NCBI GenBank assembly: GCA_913057245.1
Contig: CAJXNH010000025.1
Location: 1 to 46,072 of the forward strand
Reading direction: 5' to 3'
Source: an uncultured Phaeodactylibacter sp.
Lineage (GTDB): Bacteria; Bacteroidota; Bacteroidia; Chitinophagales; Saprospiraceae
Length of the DNA: 46,072 bases
Positions within the stretch are counted from its first letter, which is position 1, and each line of letters opens with the position of its first letter. Position numbers and translations under genes: made by a program. Positions 1 to 7,920 of this stretch are shown here, piece by piece. The notes under the pieces were generated by a model. It worked only from the letters and a program-made list of their open reading frames with translations. It searched no databases and was not told the DNA's origin.

Positions 1-246
1 TGCCCGCTTTTACGACCTCGTAGAGCGTCGCACACCACCCTCCCGCAAGTTAGGGCATACTGCCAGGAGCAGGCAGCAATCAAAGTATACCCTAACCGCC
101 CCCATCGACCTCGCAGAGTGTCGAATATTACTCAACCCAAACCTCTGCCCGCTTTTACGACCTCGTAGAGCGTCGCACACCACCCTCCCGCAAGTTAGGG
201 CATACTGCCAGGAGCAGGCAGCGATCAAAGTATACCCTAACCGCCC
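1..246 (+). repeat. Module A repeat, about 1.7 tandem copies of a 145-bp unit
   Basis: A unit beginning TGCCCGCTTTTACGACCTCG at base 1 starts again at base 146. Each copy holds the direct motif GACCTCGTAGAGYGTCG, which can fold as a small hairpin (CGACCTC pairing with GAGxGTCG, GTA loop), then an inverted repeat with arms GTTAGGGCATAC and GTATACCCTAAC. The window opens inside the first unit, so the array may extend to the left. The same unit recurs at 7108-7255, 7401-7617, 9704-9870 and 14917-15363, always in this orientation. Small reading frames through it on the minus strand are repeat translations, not genes. Confidence 0.85.
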
Positions 247-448
247 TGCTCACCAAAAAACCAGAAAACCAGAAAACCAGAAAGCCATAGAACCATAGAA
301 CCAAAACACCCGCCGCCCGCCGTAGCCCTCAAACAAAGGAGAGACCAAAACACACCCTCAAAAAAACCAAAAACCCTTATATTCGCCACACCAACAAAAC
401 AAATCACTACAACACGCCCATTTACTCATCCCCACAAAACAAAAACGT
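247..448. other. Low-complexity C/A-rich leader upstream of manC
   Basis: Bases 255-300 are short near-tandem units of the type CCAGAAAA and CCATAGAA, followed by AC-rich sequence resembling the low-complexity part of the other repeat islands. A TTATATTCG stretch near 379 resembles the Bacteroidota -7 element TAnnTTTG but lacks a convincing TTTG partner, so the manC promoter is only suspected here. No gene is visible. Confidence 0.4.
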
Positions 449-1510
449 ATGCCCAACAATAACACCTACGTCGCCATCATGGCAGGCGGCATCGGCAGCC
501 GCTTCTGGCCAGCCAGCCGGGAAGAACGCCCCAAGCAGTTCCTCGACATCCTCGGCGTCGGCAAGTCCCTCATCCGCCTCACCTTCGAGCGCTTCCTGAA
601 ACTCTGCCCCGCCTCCAACATCTTTATCGTCACCAACAAGCAATACGCCAGGCTCGTCAAAGAACACCTGCCCGAGCTCACCGACAACCAAATCCTCACC
701 GAGCCCTCCCGCAACAACACCGCCCCCTGCATCGCCTACACTGCCTTCAAGCTGCAGGCCCTCAACCCGGACGCCAATCTCGTCGTCGCCCCCAGCGACC
801 ATGTCATCCTCAAGGAAGACACTTTCGTGGAAACCCTGCAGCAAGGTCTCGCCTTCACCGATGCCAACGACGCCCTGCTCACCCTGGGCATCACCCCCAC
901 CCGCCCCGATACCGGCTACGGCTACATCGAGGTAGCCCCTAACACATCCGGCGACAGCACTCAGCCCAAAGCCGTCAAAGCCTTTAGGGAAAAGCCCGAC
1001 CGCACCACTGCCCAAGCCTATCTCGACAGCGGTAACTACCTCTGGAATGCCGGCATCTTCGTCTGGCGTGTCAGCAGCCTCCTCAAGGCTTTCGCTGAAA
1101 ATGCACCCGAAATTCACCGCATCCTCGGCGCAGGCAAACCCCACTACAACACCCCACAGGAGCAAGCCTTCATCGACGAGGCCTACCCCACCACCCCCTC
1201 CATCTCCGTGGACTACGCCATTATGGAAAAAGCCAGCAACGTCTACACCATTCCCAGCGACTTCGGCTGGTCGGACCTCGGCACCTGGGCCTCCCTTCAC
1301 GCCGAAAGCCCTAAAGACAAACAAAGCAATGTCGTACAAGGCGACCCCATACAGCTCATAGATACCCAAAACACCCTCGTCCGCGCACCCAAAGGCAAGC
1401 GCCTCGTCATCGGCGGACTGGACGACTACATCGTGGTCGACGAAGGCGATATCCTCCTCATCTGGCCCAAATCCAGAGAGCAGGAGATTAAGAAGTTGGT
1501 GGACAAGTAG
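449..1510 (+). CDS. manC: Mannose-1-phosphate guanylyltransferase
   Basis: This 353-residue cytosolic enzyme is expected to make GDP-mannose from mannose 1-phosphate and GTP, the activated donor for mannose and fucose in polysaccharides and glycoproteins. The N-terminal nucleotidyltransferase signature AGGIGSRFWPASREERPKQF is at residues 12-31, and the middle holds the VAPSDH and EKP segments of this family. The protein ends without the C-terminal cupin isomerase domain of the bifunctional ManC/AlgA type, so only the transferase step is predicted. The ATG at 449 directly precedes the conserved N-terminus; no Shine-Dalgarno is visible, as is usual in Bacteroidota. Codons end strongly in C, which opens a 315-codon antisense frame that is not a gene. 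The gene stands alone between two repeat islands. Confidence 0.93.
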   Translation: MPNNNTYVAIMAGGIGSRFWPASREERPKQFLDILGVGKSLIRLTFERFLKLCPASNIFIVTNKQYARLVKEHLPELTDNQILTEPSRNNTAPCIAYTAFKLQALNPDANLVVAPSDHVILKEDTFVETLQQGLAFTDANDALLTLGITPTRPDTGYGYIEVAPNTSGDSTQPKAVKAFREKPDRTTAQAYLDSGNYLWNAGIFVWRVSSLLKAFAENAPEIHRILGAGKPHYNTPQEQAFIDEAYPTTPSISVDYAIMEKASNVYTIPSDFGWSDLGTWASLHAESPKDKQSNVVQGDPIQLIDTQNTLVRAPKGKRLVIGGLDDYIVVDEGDILLIWPKSREQEIKKLVDK

Positions 1511-1640
1511 GGCTTGGGGGGCGAAGGGCGGCCAGGGGAGGCTGAGGTTGGTCCAGAGCGCAGTCTAGCCGAGGTTCAGGTTCAGGTTCAGCACCAGCCT
1601 GCGCCACGCCCGCTTTGCGGCCGCCTCCCGGTGACCCACC

Positions 1641-1870
1641 AACCGGCAACGCTCGCCCCCCGGAAGGCCAACCACACCCAATGCCCCATAGGGGCAAAAT
1701 ATAGGTAACCTCTAAGACTAGCCAACGACTCGTGCTGTAGGTACGAAATGTAAATACCCGGCAACGCTCGCCCCTCGGCAGGCCAACCACAGCCGATGCC
1801 CCATAGGGGCAAAATGTAGGTAACCTACAGGACCGCCCGCCGCCCTGTGCCGTAGGTACAGCATGTAAAA
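1641..1870 (+). repeat. Module B palindromic repeat, two copies (REP-like)
   Basis: Two near-identical units of about 115 bp each contain the hairpin TGCCCCATAGGGGCA (6-bp arms, 3-base loop), the sequence GTAGGTAACCTAC (a GTAGGT/ACCTAC palindrome in the second copy), then GCCGTAGGTAC and ATGTAAA. A further copy lies at about 9480-9562. The small size, strong dyad symmetry and intergenic location resemble REP-type palindromes mobilised by a transposase elsewhere in a genome; no such transposase is in this window, so that origin is inference. Confidence 0.65.
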
Positions 1871-2167
1871 ACGATGGCGCACCGACCGGCAACGCTAGTG
1901 CGAAACAAGCACGCCCGGCGAAAGAAGTGCGCCGGGCGAGGCCGCCACACCGACCGGCAACGATCGAAACCCAAGACAACCCAACAAGCACGCCCGGAGA
2001 GACAGCTACACCCTCCAGCAACACCCACCCCTCTAAACCCCAAACCCTACACCCCAAACTCTAAACCTCCTCAACCCAGAGCACGCTACCCAAAGTAGCC
2101 AACGCTCAAAGTGTACCCCAGCAACCTGCCATCCGACCTGACCCACCACAACACCTTCTGCCCGCTG

Positions 2168-2185
2168 TCCCGACAATTGTCGGGA
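2168..2185. repeat. 18-bp perfect palindrome TCCCGACAATTGTCGGGA
   Basis: Perfect dyad symmetry over 18 bases. An identical copy with the same flanks (CCGCYGTCCC before, TTGGC after) is at 7299-7316. It occupies the same place in both islands, between module A material and the AC-rich block. Confidence 0.7.
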
Positions 2186-2337
2186 TTGGCAAAGGGGGAA
2201 CCAAAACACCACAATACCAAAACACCCACCGCCCGCCAAAACCTTCAGGCGAAGGAGGGACAAAAACCCAAGACCGCACCAACAGCACCGCTCGCTACTT
2301 TTAGGTTTTACATTTCTCCGTTTTACATCTTAAATTC

Positions 2338-3087
2338 CTACCCTCCCCCCAACCGCTCCAAAAACACCCCCTTCTTAGACTGCGCCACCGATAACTCCTT
2401 CCCATTCTTCAACACCACCGTACCCCCCTTTCCCTTGATGTACCGCTGCACAAAAGACAAATTCACCAGCGTAGACCGGTGAATACGGCAAAAACCCTGC
2501 GCCTCCAGCAACCCCTCGTAAAACTTCAGCTTGCGGCAAATCAGATGCTGATCGCCCGAACTCAGGTGAAATCGGGTGAAGTTATCCGCCGCCTCGCAGT
2601 AAAGGATGTCAGCTGCCTCCACCACCTCAAAACCATCAATCAGCGGCAGCACAAGGCGGTGCGGGCGGCCTTGTAAATGCTCCCGGAGCACCGCCGCCCG
2701 GACCAGGCGGCCCTGCTCCTCCAACTGTGCGCGTACCTTGGCCACCGCCGCAATCAGCTCATCTATATCAATGGGTTTGAGCATGTAGTAAGCCGCGCTG
2801 AGGTTGAGGGCAGGGATGGCATACTGACTGTAAGCCGTGACGAAAACAATTTCAAAATCAACAGATTCCAGTTGATCCAGCAGGTCGAAAGCGTTGCCGT
2901 AAGGCATTTCAATATCCAGAAAGACCAGTTGTGGCTGATGGGCATCAATAGCCTCGGCAGCAGACTGAATATCCGGGCAGGTGCCCACCACTTTGACCTC
3001 CGGACAATACTTGCCCAGGTAGCTTTGCAGGCTCTCCCGGCTGTCTTTTTCGTCATCAACAATCAGAGTGGAAATGAAATCGGTCAT
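2338..3087 (-). CDS. LytTR-family response regulator
   Basis: A 249-residue two-component regulator. The receiver domain (about 1-120) has the acidic pair in VDDEKD, the phospho-acceptor aspartate in LVFLDIEMP (residue 57) and the conserved lysine in LKPID. A LytTR DNA-binding domain follows (about 145-245), with the CEAADNFTRFH and FCRIHRSTLVNL segments typical of the family. Its ATG overlaps the stop of the upstream kinase gene by four bases (ATGA), so the pair is probably translationally coupled and the kinase is its partner. LytTR regulators of this type often control cell-surface or extracellular functions; the target here is unknown. Confidence 0.93.
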   Translation of the reverse strand: MTDFISTLIVDDEKDSRESLQSYLGKYCPEVKVVGTCPDIQSAAEAIDAHQPQLVFLDIEMPYGNAFDLLDQLESVDFEIVFVTAYSQYAIPALNLSAAYYMLKPIDIDELIAAVAKVRAQLEEQGRLVRAAVLREHLQGRPHRLVLPLIDGFEVVEAADILYCEAADNFTRFHLSSGDQHLICRKLKFYEGLLEAQGFCRIHRSTLVNLSFVQRYIKGKGGTVVLKNGKELSVAQSKKGVFLERLGGG

Positions 3088-5021
3088 AGAGGCAGGCTTA
3101 AGGTAACCAAAGTGCCGGGGTCTTCCTCCCCGGGCTGCAAGTCGGTGATCGATAGCTCATACTGCTTATCGTAAAGGGTATGGAGAAGGGCCATGCGCTG
3201 TTGGGTATTGCTCAGGCCAGTGCTTTGGTATTGCGCCTGCCGCTTCGTCTTCACCAATTGGGAACGCGACCGGCCAATCCCGTTGTCAGCGATTTCAATC
3301 CGAAGTCGGTGGCCAGCGCCCGGACGGATGGACAGCCGGAGGTGCCCTTTGCCGGATTTGTAGCGGAGCCCGTGCCAAATGGCATTCTCCACAAAAGGCT
3401 GCAGAAGCATGGGCGGAATTTCTAAATCAGTGGTATTGAGCCCGGGCGCTTCCTCAATCTCATACTCAAACTGCTCACCAAAGCGGGCGTGCTCCAGCTT
3501 GAGGTACAATTTCAGCAGGCGCAGCTCTTCCTCAAAGGGGATGAAGTCCTTTTGGCTGTGCTTCAGAACCATCCGCATCAGGCGGGAAAAATCGGCCAGG
3601 TACTTGTTGGCCGCCCGCTCGTCTTGCTGCGCAATGTAGTTGTTGATGCTGTTGAGGGCATTGAAGATGAAGTGGGGGTTCATTTGGGTGCGCAGCGACT
3701 TGAGCCCCAGCAACTGATAGGCCTTCCGGCGCTCCTTTTCCTGTCTGCGCACCACGCCAAAGCCGATGCCCACCGCCAGCAGCAGCAACACCAGCAAACC
3801 GATGATCCAGCGTTGGGCCTGCAACTGATTGCGCAGCAGGTTTTGTTCGGTCTGCCGCAACAGAAAATCCTTCATGGAAAGGTCGACTTCCCCCTGTTCC
3901 TGTACAATGGCAATCTGCTGCTCCAGTGCCTTTTGCTGAAGCGCCAGATTGCGTTCATTGGCTTCGACGTATTCCTGATAGGCCGCTACTGCACTTTGGT
4001 AATCGCCTTGTTTGAGCTTGACTTCCGACCGGAATTTATGCACCTCCGCCGCCCGCGAGGGGTCAATAGCAGGCGTGATCAGGTCATCGGAGGCATCGAG
4101 TACCTCTTCGGCCGCTTCTACATCGCCTTCCTCCAGTTCAAGGTTGGCCAGTTGCAGCTGCTCCCGGAGTTTCACCTCAGGGGGCAGAGATCGCTTTTGC
4201 TGTTCCGAAAGGGTGCTTTGCGCCAGCTTTTTCTGTTCGGCCTTATCCTCCACAGCTTCATCCAGAGCGACCTTTGCTTCCTCGATGTACTGATAATCCT
4301 CATAGTTCGATACCTGTTCGGGCAGCTGCTGAATGGAAGTATTGTAGGATGCCCGGGCATTGGTCACATCGCCGGCATTGTCCAGAAAATTGCGCGACCG
4401 CTTAGCCGACACCCGCGCCATTCCGATACTGTCCTGACGCACCACCAGTTCCTGATTGACCGTATTGTAAAGGGCCTCGCTTTCTTCGAAGGCACCGGCA
4501 GCTCGCTTGACATCTGCCAGCCCTTCCCGGCATTGCAGGTGAATGGCTTCTCCGGCGGGCAGGTCCAGGCACTGCTGAAAGCTCGTTCGTGCTGCGTCAT
4601 ACTGCCCGGTTGCCAGTTGGAGGCGCCCCAGCCGGTTCCGGTTGGCTGCCTGTTCAGAGGGATCGGACAGCATATTCCAAAGCGGCATCGCCTGCTGATA
4701 GCGGTTGAGGGCCAGGGAGGCCTGCCCGATATCTTCGTAAATCTGCCCCAGGAGCACATACGCCCGGGCGCTCTGCCGGTAGTCCTGCGTGCCCAGGCTC
4801 TCCTGCAGGCTACGGTTGAGCAGGCGGATGGCTGCCTGTGGGTCTGTGTACCGGCGGGCAGTGGCTTTTTCCAGATAGGTGGAATCACTGCGGTTTTTGC
4901 TACGGCTTAGGCTGCCGGACTGGGCTGTTGCGCTGACCGAAAGAATAAGAATCGCTGATAGGATCACTAAAAGGTCCAAGCAGATTTTGGTAACAGCAGA
5001 ATGGATTATTGTAGTGATCAT
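3084..5021 (-). CDS. TPR-containing sensor histidine kinase, LytS/YehU type
   Basis: A 645-residue sensor kinase. A signal peptide or N-terminal anchor (residues 1-34, ending SATAQ) is followed by an extracytoplasmic TPR-like helical region (about 45-370), a coiled coil, one membrane helix (IIGLLVLLLLAVGIGFGVV, about 405-425) and a cytoplasmic His_kinase domain with phospho-acceptor motif MNPHFIFNALNSI. The ATPase domain has LQPFVENAIWHGL and DNGIG. The layout is typical of Bacteroidota kinases that sense through TPR-mediated contacts and signal to a LytTR regulator, here encoded just downstream with a four-base overlap. The start ATG directly follows the TAA of the upstream small gene with no bases between, so translation may depend on coupling to it. 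Confidence 0.9.
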   Translation of the reverse strand: MITTIIHSAVTKICLDLLVILSAILILSVSATAQSGSLSRSKNRSDSTYLEKATARRYTDPQAAIRLLNRSLQESLGTQDYRQSARAYVLLGQIYEDIGQASLALNRYQQAMPLWNMLSDPSEQAANRNRLGRLQLATGQYDAARTSFQQCLDLPAGEAIHLQCREGLADVKRAAGAFEESEALYNTVNQELVVRQDSIGMARVSAKRSRNFLDNAGDVTNARASYNTSIQQLPEQVSNYEDYQYIEEAKVALDEAVEDKAEQKKLAQSTLSEQQKRSLPPEVKLREQLQLANLELEEGDVEAAEEVLDASDDLITPAIDPSRAAEVHKFRSEVKLKQGDYQSAVAAYQEYVEANERNLALQQKALEQQIAIVQEQGEVDLSMKDFLLRQTEQNLLRNQLQAQRWIIGLLVLLLLAVGIGFGVVRRQEKERRKAYQLLGLKSLRTQMNPHFIFNALNSINNYIAQQDERAANKYLADFSRLMRMVLKHSQKDFIPFEEELRLLKLYLKLEHARFGEQFEYEIEEAPGLNTTDLEIPPMLLQPFVENAIWHGLRYKSGKGHLRLSIRPGAGHRLRIEIADNGIGRSRSQLVKTKRQAQYQSTGLSNTQQRMALLHTLYDKQYELSITDLQPGEEDPGTLVTLSLPL

Positions 5022-5294
5022 TTAGCTCATTCTGAGTAAATCCTCTATTGGCTCCTGAATATTTATTTCCTTTATCAACTGATCTACTTCTTCTTTATTG
5101 AAACCTTTATAGTTTTGTTCTAACTTCAATTGTTCAATATCTAATTCCTCGCTCATTGGTTTTACAATCTCCATCAGGGTGGCATTTCCACTGGAATACT
5201 CCTTTAACAGCAACTCTAATTTATTCAAGACCTCTTCGTCTTGAAGACTTGTGATTTTTTCAATCAATTTGTATTTCTTTGTTTCAACGGTCAT
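5022..5294 (-). CDS. Small AT-rich antitoxin-like protein, no toxin partner visible
   Basis: A 90-residue, highly charged, mostly helical protein (rich in E, K, L), beginning MTVETKKYKLIEKITSLQDE. Small proteins with an IEKI-x-x-L-x-D-E-E start and a C-terminal acidic tail are common as the antitoxin-like half of RelE/ParE modules in Bacteroidota, but the similarity is by eye only and the function is not established. Its base composition is clearly more AT-rich than both neighbours, which suggests a separate origin. The TAA stop abuts the ATG of the histidine kinase, where a toxin gene would be expected. A GAGGT just before the ATG could serve as ribosome site. Confidence 0.6.
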   Translation of the reverse strand: MTVETKKYKLIEKITSLQDEEVLNKLELLLKEYSSGNATLMEIVKPMSEELDIEQLKLEQNYKGFNKEEVDQLIKEINIQEPIEDLLRMS

Positions 5295-5601
5295 ACCTCA
5301 TTTTTTATCAATCAATAAGTTACGCTTAATTATCGGTTCTTACAATTCTATGTCTTGATTATCAACAAAAGTCAAAATCAATTGATTCCCGATTGCATTT
5401 ACTCACATACAACCTATATCCCATTCACACCTTCCTGAACAAAGATAAGCTTTCTCCAACTAACGCATTCCGGGAAGATTTCGGGTTTAAACCACCTTCC
5501 TAAAGCCGGGCGTCGCCTTCCCAAAGCCAAACGGGCCGTTGACCAAGTGGTGGTTTTTTCTCTTGTTTTTTTGCCGGAATATTGAGGAAAAACAATACGA
5601 T
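5295..5601. other. Divergent intergenic region, no gene
   Basis: These 307 bases separate the minus-strand antitoxin-like/kinase/regulator group from the plus-strand VWA gene and should carry promoters for both. The first 110 bases are AT-rich and match the composition of the small gene beside them. No clear TAnnTTTG element was found for either direction, and there are no repeat-island modules. Confidence 0.4.
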
Positions 5602-6786
5602 ATGAAAACATTCCGCATTTCCCCACGCTTGCTGACACTGAGTTTCCTGATCGCCGGACTCGCCCTTTTCCAGTTCCGGGCCGCGGCACATTGGCTGGTA
5701 TCTGGTTTGCCGGAAACCAAAACGGCAGCGGCTCCCCCGGACGACGGGCCACAGCGCATGCAGGTCGCCCTGCTTTTAGACACCAGCAACTCCATGGATG
5801 GGCTCATCGAACAGGCCAAGTCCCAGCTCTGGAGTATTCTGGTCACCCTGAGCCAAACCCGCAAGGACGGTAAAGCGCCTAAACTGGAGATGGCGCTGTA
5901 CGAGTATGGCAATGACGGGCTTCCCGCAGCTTCAGGTCATGTTCGGCAAGTCCTGCCTTTCACCAGCGATATGGACGAAGTTTCTGAGGCTCTATTCCAG
6001 CTGACGACCAACGGCGGGCAGGAGTACTGCGGCACGGTAATCCAAAAGTCCCTGAGCAACCTGGGCTGGAGCAGGCACGACAAAGCCGTCCGGATGATCT
6101 TTATAGCCGGCAATGAAGGGTTTAATCAGGGCGCCTACCCCTACCCTTCGGCCTGTGCTGATGCACTGGAAAAGGACGTGATTGTCAACACCATCTTCTG
6201 CGGCGACTGCAATCAGGGCATTGAACTTCAGTGGAAAGACGGCGCAATGCGGACCGGCGGGCACTACAACTGCATCAACCAGAACGAGGTCACCACCTAC
6301 ATTGAAACGCCTTACGATGCCCGTCTACAGCAGCTCAATGACTCCCTCAATCAGACCTACCTTCCCTTTGGGCAACAGGGCCATGCCAAGCGGGAGCTGC
6401 AAATCGCTCAGGATCAGAACGCCGGGCAGTACGGCCAGGCCAATGCCGCCAACCGCGCGACCTTCAAGGCTTCTTCCAGCTATAAGAATACCTCCTGGGA
6501 CCTTGTGGATGCCTATCAGGAAGACGAAGCCGTTCTGGAGGAAGCCGAAGCACTGCCGGAAGCACTCAACGGCCTTTCGGAAGCCGAAATCAAAACGAAA
6601 CTAAAAAACCTGGAACAACAGCGGGCAGCCGTGCAAGCTCAAATCCGGGACATCAGCAAGGAGCGACAGGCCTATATTGATGCCCAGCGCAGAAAAGCCG
6701 GACAGGAAGCGGACTCCAACCTGGAAGCCTCCGTACTGCAAGCTATTCGGGCGCAGGCAGCACGGAAGGGCTTTACAACAAAATAA
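5602..6786 (+). CDS. Exported von Willebrand factor A domain protein
   Basis: A 394-residue protein starting at the ATG at 5602 (the frame is open 21 codons further up, but only this start gives a proper signal anchor, KTFRISPRLLTLSFLIAGLALF). The VWA domain begins near residue 52; its metal-ion site motif DxSxS is intact as DTSNS (residues 60-64). Two cysteine pairs lie in the second half of the domain (YCGT, FCGDCNQG). The last 90 residues are a charged coiled coil (EAEIKTKLKNLEQQRAAVQ and on). It is probably periplasmic or surface exposed and involved in protein-protein contacts; partner unknown. The following gap starts a repeat island. Confidence 0.8.
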   Translation: MKTFRISPRLLTLSFLIAGLALFQFRAAAHWLVSGLPETKTAAAPPDDGPQRMQVALLLDTSNSMDGLIEQAKSQLWSILVTLSQTRKDGKAPKLEMALYEYGNDGLPAASGHVRQVLPFTSDMDEVSEALFQLTTNGGQEYCGTVIQKSLSNLGWSRHDKAVRMIFIAGNEGFNQGAYPYPSACADALEKDVIVNTIFCGDCNQGIELQWKDGAMRTGGHYNCINQNEVTTYIETPYDARLQQLNDSLNQTYLPFGQQGHAKRELQIAQDQNAGQYGQANAANRATFKASSSYKNTSWDLVDAYQEDEAVLEEAEALPEALNGLSEAEIKTKLKNLEQQRAAVQAQIRDISKERQAYIDAQRRKAGQEADSNLEASVLQAIRAQAARKGFTTK

Positions 6787-7052
6787 AAATGAGGGTAGGG
6801 TCGCCCCGGCTGGGCTAAGGTTGCAGCCGGGGCAGGCCAGCCTCTACCTCCCCAAGGACAAGCCCGGCACTGCCCCAGCGGAGGTTGAGGCTAAGGTTGA
6901 GGTTTCCGACTCCGCTAAAGCTACGTCGGACGTAGAAGGACCAGCCTCCGTCCTCCAGGGGCACGGCCGCTTTGCGACCGCATCCCGGCGACCCAATGAC
7001 TGCCACTGCTTGCCCCTTTAAACTCTAAACCTTGTATCATTCCCACCCGCAA

Positions 7053-7100
7053 GCTGGAGCACACTCCCAAAAGCAGTCCACGCTCAAAGTGTACCCCAGC
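7053..7100 (+). repeat. Module A stem, C/G variant
   Basis: Arms GCTGGAGCACAC (7053-7064) and GTGTACCCCAGC (7089-7100). Against the commoner arms GTTAGGGCATAC and GTATACCCTAAC, three paired positions have switched together (T-A to C-G, A-T to G-C, T-A to C-G). A second copy of this variant is at 9716-9763. Confidence 0.75.
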
Positions 7101-7107
7101 AGCCCAA

Positions 7108-7255
7108 GCCAACCGACCTCATAGAGCGTCAAATATTACTCACCCCAAACCTCATCTCGATTTTACGACCTCGTAGAGTGTCGCATCCTTCCAACCAGAA
7201 AGTTAGGGCATACTCCCAAGCCAAGCCTGCGCTTAAAGTATACCCTAACCGCCCT
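7108..7255 (+). repeat. Module A repeat, single full unit
   Basis: About 148 bp with both GACCTCRTAGAG hairpin motifs, the AATATT element between them, and the stem arms GTTAGGGCATAC and GTATACCCTAAC. Same strand as all other copies. Confidence 0.75.
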
Positions 7256-7298
7256 CCCCCCATCCAACCTGCCCCACCATAAAACCCTCTGCCCGCCG

Positions 7299-7316
7299 TC
7301 CCGACAATTGTCGGGA
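7299..7316. repeat. 18-bp palindrome, second copy
   Basis: Identical to the sequence at 2168-2185, again followed by TTGGCGAAGG-type sequence and AC-rich low complexity. Confidence 0.7.
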
Positions 7317-7400
7317 TTGGCGAAGGAGGGATCAAAACATCACAATACCGAAGAACCAAAACACCACAATACCCTCTGCCCGACGAAGCCATTTACCCCA

Positions 7401-7617
7401 GCAGCCCAACCCAATCGGCTTTGCAGAGCGTCGAATATCAGTCACCCCAAACCGCTTCCCGGTTTCAGACCTCGAAGAGTGCCGCACCCATCCCAACTAT
7501 AGCCATAACCAAACCGACCGGCAACGCTCGACGCCCAGGCAAGGCTGAGGTTAAGCGCCCTCCCGCAAGTTGGGGCATACTCCCCAAGACAGCCAACGCT
7601 TAAAGTATACCCTAACG
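7401..7617 (+). repeat. Module A unit interrupted by other module sequence
   Basis: The left half (degenerate GGCTTTGCAGAGCGTCG, AATATCAGTCACCCC, GACCTCGAAGAGTGCCG) and the right half (CAAGTTGGGGCATAC, GTATACCCTAAC) are separated by about 70 bases holding CCGGCAACGCTCG and GGCTGAGGTTAAG, which belong to modules B and D. This suggests that modules insert into or recombine with each other. Confidence 0.55.
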
Positions 7618-7920
7618 GCACTCCGCGCCCCGCCCGCTGAAGCCCTAGGCGAAGGCTGGTAGCCCAGGACTGACCCCACGGCAGTGCTCGCCACTTTTAC
7701 CCTCCTTCGTATCTACTTCAGCGGGCAGAGCATTTCCGAAGGCCCTTTGGGTTACATTAAGAATTTTGCTGTTTCTAAGCGTAGCAAAGCCCGTATGGGT
7801 ACATTCCCCCCCAACCACCACAAAAACGAAGGCCAGAACTCCAAACCCCATAAAACCTAACAATCCCAACCCCACAACACCAAAAATTCCCTACCTTGCC
7901 AAAAACCAACCCACATAGCC

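Larger units (their letters stand above)
1511..2337 (+). repeat. Repeat island 1 (modules D, C, B, partial A, palindrome, low complexity, E)
   Basis: There is no gene in these 827 bases. In order: GAGGTTCAGGTTCAGGTTCAG repeats (module D, about 1540-1590), a GCTTTGCGGCCGC/CCGGTGACCC block (module C, about 1605-1640), two copies of module B (1641-1756 and 1757-1870) with truncated CCGGCAACG starts after them, a degenerate right half of module A ending CTCAAAGTGTACCCCAGC (about 2040-2125), the palindrome at 2168-2185, AC-rich low complexity (2195-2240), CAGGCGAAGGAGGGA, and TTTTACATT-rich sequence (2295-2335). The same series recurs in the gaps after 6786, 9291 and 14880. manC and the LytTR gene converge on this gap. 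Confidence 0.75.
6787..7920 (+). repeat. Repeat island 2
   Basis: No gene lies in these 1134 bases. In order: module D (GAGGTTGAGGCTAAGGTTGAGG, about 6883-6903), module C (GCTTTGCGACCGCATCCCGGCGACCC, about 6967-6993), a variant module A stem (7053-7100), a full module A unit (7108-7255), the palindrome 7299-7316, GCGAAGGAGGGA and AC-rich low complexity (7320-7375), a second module A interrupted by module B/D-like sequence (7401-7617), then module E (ACCCCACGGCAGTGCTCGCCACTTTT and on, about 7672-7795). The last 40 bases before 7921 include CCCTACCTTGCC, a weak match to the -7 box TAnnTTTG for the next gene. Confidence 0.75.

Noticed and set aside
422..1369. 315-codon frame antisense to manC
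   Set aside because: It arises from C-ending codons of manC; the translation is low-complexity Gly/Val/Glu with no recognisable domain.
3489..4910. 473-codon frame antisense to the TPR kinase
   Set aside because: It lies wholly within a convincing kinase gene and shows only Leu/Gln/Phe-rich antisense composition.
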